DNA of 64,000 nucleotides, from assembly GCA_016794365.1 (NCBI GenBank), contig JAEUKB010000065.1, forward strand, positions 185,104 through 249,103, in the 5' to 3' direction. Origin of the DNA: Myxococcales bacterium (GTDB lineage Bacteria; Myxococcota_A; Polyangia; Palsa-1104; JAEUJZ01). The notes beneath the pieces were generated by a model. That model worked only from the letters and a program-made list of their open reading frames with translations, was not told the DNA's origin and ran no database searches. A program made the position numbers and the translations under genes. Positions 61,872-64,000 of the stretch are shown one piece after another. How positions within the stretch are numbered: position 1 is the first letter of the stretch; every line of letters begins with the position of its first letter.

Positions 61872-61945
61872 TCCCGCTCTTCCCAAGATCTGTAGTTGTC
61901 GTCGCTGGAAAAGCTGTATTTTCTCTGATCCGGGACGCTGCGTGG

Positions 61946-61951
61946 CATAAT
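61946..61951 (+). promoter_or_regulatory. Candidate -10 element (CATAAT)
   Basis: CATAAT lies 44 bases ahead of the ATG at 61995. If used, it rules out the in-frame ATG at 61950 as start of the AgmX-like gene. No clear -35. Confidence 0.3.
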
Positions 61952-61994
61952 GAAGGCGCAGTCCTGCGTGCTGCGTGCTGACGACGGCTTGGTG

Positions 61995-63161
61995 ATGAGC
62001 AAAGATCCTGTTTCTCCTGAAAACTTGGCCAACCTGCGGCGGACGCTGCCAGGTCTGGGTGTCGGCGACGGTCAGCCGATTCCGCTCCAGGAAGTCACTG
62101 CGGCGGATGTGCAGAGCGTGCTGGAGCTGGCCGGGCAGTCTGCGCCGCCTGCTTCGGTGTCGTCGTCGTCGCTTCCTTCGGTGATGGAGCCGAGCGTGCG
62201 GGCATCGAGTCCGGCGCTGGCTGCGATGCGCTCTGCGAGCAATCCCGCGATGCCGATGCTGCGTCAGACCGGCAGTCCCGCGATGCCGATGCTGCGTCAG
62301 CCGAGCAATCCCGCGATGCCGATGCTGCGTCAGACCGGCAACCCCGCAATGCCGATGCTGCGTCAGCCGAGCAATCCCGCGATGCCGATGCTGCGTGGCG
62401 TCAGCAGTCCATCGCTGCCGCAGCTTCGGGTGACGGGCACCTCGGATCCGGCGCTCGGTCGCTCTTCTTCGGATGTCAGCATTCCTTCCCAGCCTGCGCC
62501 GCCGAACCGGCTGCCGCTGCTTATCGTGGGGCTGGGCTCGCTGGGAGTCGCGATTGGTGTGGTGGCGTGGCTGTATCCCGGTCAGCCGACGGTTGCGCCC
62601 AAGCCCAGGCCGGTGCCCAAAGCCGCAGCGCAGTCGGTGGTGCGGGAAGAAGGTCCGCAGGTCGCTGTGCCGGTCCATACCGTGGCGGGCGCGCTGCCAA
62701 CGGAGCCGAACAAGCCCGCGATCGAAAAGCCAGCCTCTCCCGAGGTCACTGGGCGCGCCGCCGTGAAAAAGCCAGCCGAGCCAGCGGTGGCCACGACCAG
62801 CAAGCCCGCGACGACCGCGCTGCCCGACAAGCCGGTGGCCAAGAAGGTCGATCCCAAGCCTGCGAAGGCGGTGGCGCTGGACTACTCGCCGGTTGCGCAG
62901 CTGACGCCGCAGATCTTGCGCCAGCACATGACCGTCGCCGAGCCCAAGTGGCAGGGCTGTCCCAAAGACGGCAGCGGCAAGAACCTGAGCATCGGCATCG
63001 TGGTGGCGCCCTCGGGTTCGGTGGTCAAGGCCGATGTCATGGGTCCATCGGCCAGCACCGATACGGCTCGCTGTGTCACCGACAAGATTCGCAACATGCG
63101 CTTTCCGGCCTACGCCGAAGGCGGACCCAAGACATTTTTCTGGAGCTACCTGGTTCCGTAG
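61995..63161 (+). CDS. AgmX/PglI-like (TonB-family C-terminal) membrane protein with 11-residue repeats
   Basis: 388 residues. The N-terminal half is cytoplasmic and includes residues 83-148, six copies of an 11-residue unit (NPAMPMLRQTG / NPAMPMLRQPS). One membrane segment follows (~173-193, LPLLIVGLGSLGVAIGVVAW), a Pro/Ala/Lys-rich periplasmic spacer, and a ~90-residue C-terminal domain (LSIGIVVAPSGSVVKADVMG; ARCVTDKIRNMRFPAY) with two conserved Cys. This end is the AgmX/PglI type found in myxobacterial gliding and energy-coupled proteins. The kinase 190 bp downstream is a plausible partner. Confidence 0.83.
   Translation: MSKDPVSPENLANLRRTLPGLGVGDGQPIPLQEVTAADVQSVLELAGQSAPPASVSSSSLPSVMEPSVRASSPALAAMRSASNPAMPMLRQTGSPAMPMLRQPSNPAMPMLRQTGNPAMPMLRQPSNPAMPMLRGVSSPSLPQLRVTGTSDPALGRSSSDVSIPSQPAPPNRLPLLIVGLGSLGVAIGVVAWLYPGQPTVAPKPRPVPKAAAQSVVREEGPQVAVPVHTVAGALPTEPNKPAIEKPASPEVTGRAAVKKPAEPAVATTSKPATTALPDKPVAKKVDPKPAKAVALDYSPVAQLTPQILRQHMTVAEPKWQGCPKDGSGKNLSIGIVVAPSGSVVKADVMGPSASTDTARCVTDKIRNMRFPAYAEGGPKTFFWSYLVP
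62241..62438 (+). repeat. 33-bp tandem coding repeats (6 copies)
   Basis: Units at 62241, 62274, 62307, 62340, 62373 and 62406, the last degenerate. Units 1 and 3 end in QTG, 2 and 4 in QPS, so the true period is 66 bp. The DNA is nearly identical between units, which points to recent slippage or unequal exchange. Confidence 0.93.
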
Positions 63162-63350
63162 CGCGGGCAGGACCGATTCGGCGGCTCGGCGTTGGTCGGA
63201 TGTGGGACTTGCCGCGCTCGCACAAGTGAATAACGGGCTGTTTTAGGCGCTCTGCGTGCCGTGATACGATGAAAAACGGCGCCCATACAACGTGCGATCT
63301 CCGTCGGTAAGATGGGAAGTTAAGCGCGTAAGGTTCGCCCAGAAACACTA

Positions 63351-64000
63351 GTGTCCGTCGTGAATCCGCAGCCGAGCCCTGCCAAGTTCTGCGCCTCGTG
63401 CCGAGGGATTTTTCCCATCGAAGCCACGGTGTGCGACCGCGACGGCTCGCCGCTTGTGCAGGTCGAGCAGGTCTTGGCCGGACGCTACGTCTTAAAGAGC
63501 GTGATCGGCTCGGGCAACATGGGCACGGTGTACCGAGCGACGCAGCTCCCGATGGGACGCGATGTCGCGGTGAAGCTGATGCATACCGATCTGGTGCGCA
63601 ACCCAGATCTGGTCGAGCGCTTTGAGCGCGAAGCACAGGCCGCTGCGACGGTGGACCATCCCAACGCGATCACCGTGTTCGACAGCGGGCGGACCAGCGA
63701 TGGGCAGGTCTACATCTCGATGGAGCTGCTCGAAGGCGAGAGCCTGTCCGCGATGATCGATCGCGAGACGCAGATTCCACCCGAGCGGGCCCTGGAGCTG
63801 TGGATCCCGGTCGTCAAAGCCATGGTCGTCGCCCACCGCAAGGGAGTGATCCACCGGGACCTCAAGCCCGACAACATCTTCGTGGCGCGGCGGCTGAGCG
63901 ACGATGGGACGGTGGAGGAAGTGGTCAAGGTGCTCGACTTCGGGATCGCCAAGCTGCTGCAAGGCGGGCGGCGGGCGAACCAGACCGTCGTGGGCGCGCG
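63351..64000 (+). CDS. Ser/Thr protein kinase with N-terminal Cys motif (cut by window end)
   Basis: The first 216 residues. A short leader with FCASCRGIFPIEATVCDRDG (three Cys, a zinc-ribbon remnant found before many myxobacterial kinases) is followed by the kinase domain: LAGRYVLKSVIGSGNMGTVY, DVAVKLMH, catalytic loop HRDLKPDN and DFG in VLDFGIAKLL. The sequence stops before the activation-loop end. Start is GTG 63351 or GTG 63360. The first GTG is within the palindrome ACACTAGTGT (63345-63354). A TACGAT at 63265-63270 could be the -10. The 189-bp gap before it holds nothing else visible. Confidence 0.92.
   Translation, partial: MSVVNPQPSPAKFCASCRGIFPIEATVCDRDGSPLVQVEQVLAGRYVLKSVIGSGNMGTVYRATQLPMGRDVAVKLMHTDLVRNPDLVERFEREAQAAATVDHPNAITVFDSGRTSDGQVYISMELLEGESLSAMIDRETQIPPERALELWIPVVKAMVVAHRKGVIHRDLKPDNIFVARRLSDDGTVEEVVKVLDFGIAKLLQGGRRANQTVVGA

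Noticed and set aside
61593..62927. 444-codon leftward frame
   Set aside because: Antisense of the SprT-like and AgmX-like genes; its repeats mirror the coding repeats of the latter.
63345..63354. ACACTAGTGT palindrome as an operator
   Set aside because: Only 10 bp and overlapping the kinase start codon; such a dyad can arise by chance, so it is mentioned only with the gene.
1..64000. tRNA, rRNA or insertion-sequence genes
   Set aside because: Scanned by eye for T-loop GTTCGA-type sequences, transposase motifs and terminal inverted repeats; none convincing.

Overview
The window is high-GC, gene-dense bacterial DNA with short intergenic gaps. The gene content suggests a predatory or social myxobacterium-like member of Myxococcota: two Ser/Thr kinases of the myxobacterial kind, a PEGA/TPR protein, an AgmX-like TonB-family protein, many FHA domains, Ala/Pro-rich linkers and several GTG/TTG starts. 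This assignment is inferred from gene families, not from a marker gene. No tRNA, rRNA, CRISPR array, transposase or integrase was seen.

0-10 kb: the start of a flippase-like membrane protein (cut by the window edge), a single-domain response regulator, a secreted TPR/PEGA protein, a leftward group (outer-membrane protein, RluA-type pseudouridine synthase, small unknown protein), an orphan double ABC ATPase of the nucleoside/sugar type, and a leftward operon fis-like regulator - kynA - kynU - lysA (tryptophan to anthranilate, plus lysine synthesis).

10-21 kb: a tail-anchored coiled-coil protein with repeated TxxhP motifs; an acyltransferase-methyltransferase-MFS exporter cassette that looks like specialised lipid or metabolite tailoring and export; a 42-bp tandem array lying exactly between the exporter and pruA (P5C dehydrogenase); def; a peptidoglycan-binding peptide; and a membrane Ser/Thr kinase with an extracytoplasmic CsgG/TolB-like domain.

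21-36 kb: a DAB-type inorganic-carbon uptake operon (dabA plus two proton-channel-like NuoL/NuoM proteins), an aldehyde dehydrogenase with a long N-terminal tail, a rightward housekeeping operon (tsaD, rsmA, an anchored NHL-like protein, lipB), and a leftward lipid operon (plsX, APP1-like phosphatase, patatin-like lipase).

36-51 kb is the most unusual part. One co-directional run of eleven genes begins with three contractile-injection-system baseplate proteins (gp25-like, J/gp6-like, and a gpI-like protein fused to a PASTA domain) and a further unknown protein. Four FHA proteins follow (two with zinc ribbons, one with a vWA domain across the membrane, one a long coiled coil), then a Ycf46-type AAA ATPase, a Ycf35/DUF1257 protein and a DUF2997 peptide. 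Sheath, tube, spike and tape-measure genes are absent, so this is a baseplate module tied to phospho-signalling and AAA functions rather than a standard particle locus. Its first ~2 kb is clearly poorer in GC than the rest.

51-64 kb: a leftward envelope/sugar operon (GNAT, DUF362, double glycosyltransferase, GT2), lon with two strong downstream hairpins, an unknown gene, a SprT-like/DUF2786 metallopeptidase, an AgmX-like TonB-family protein with 11-residue repeats, and the 5' part of another Ser/Thr kinase.
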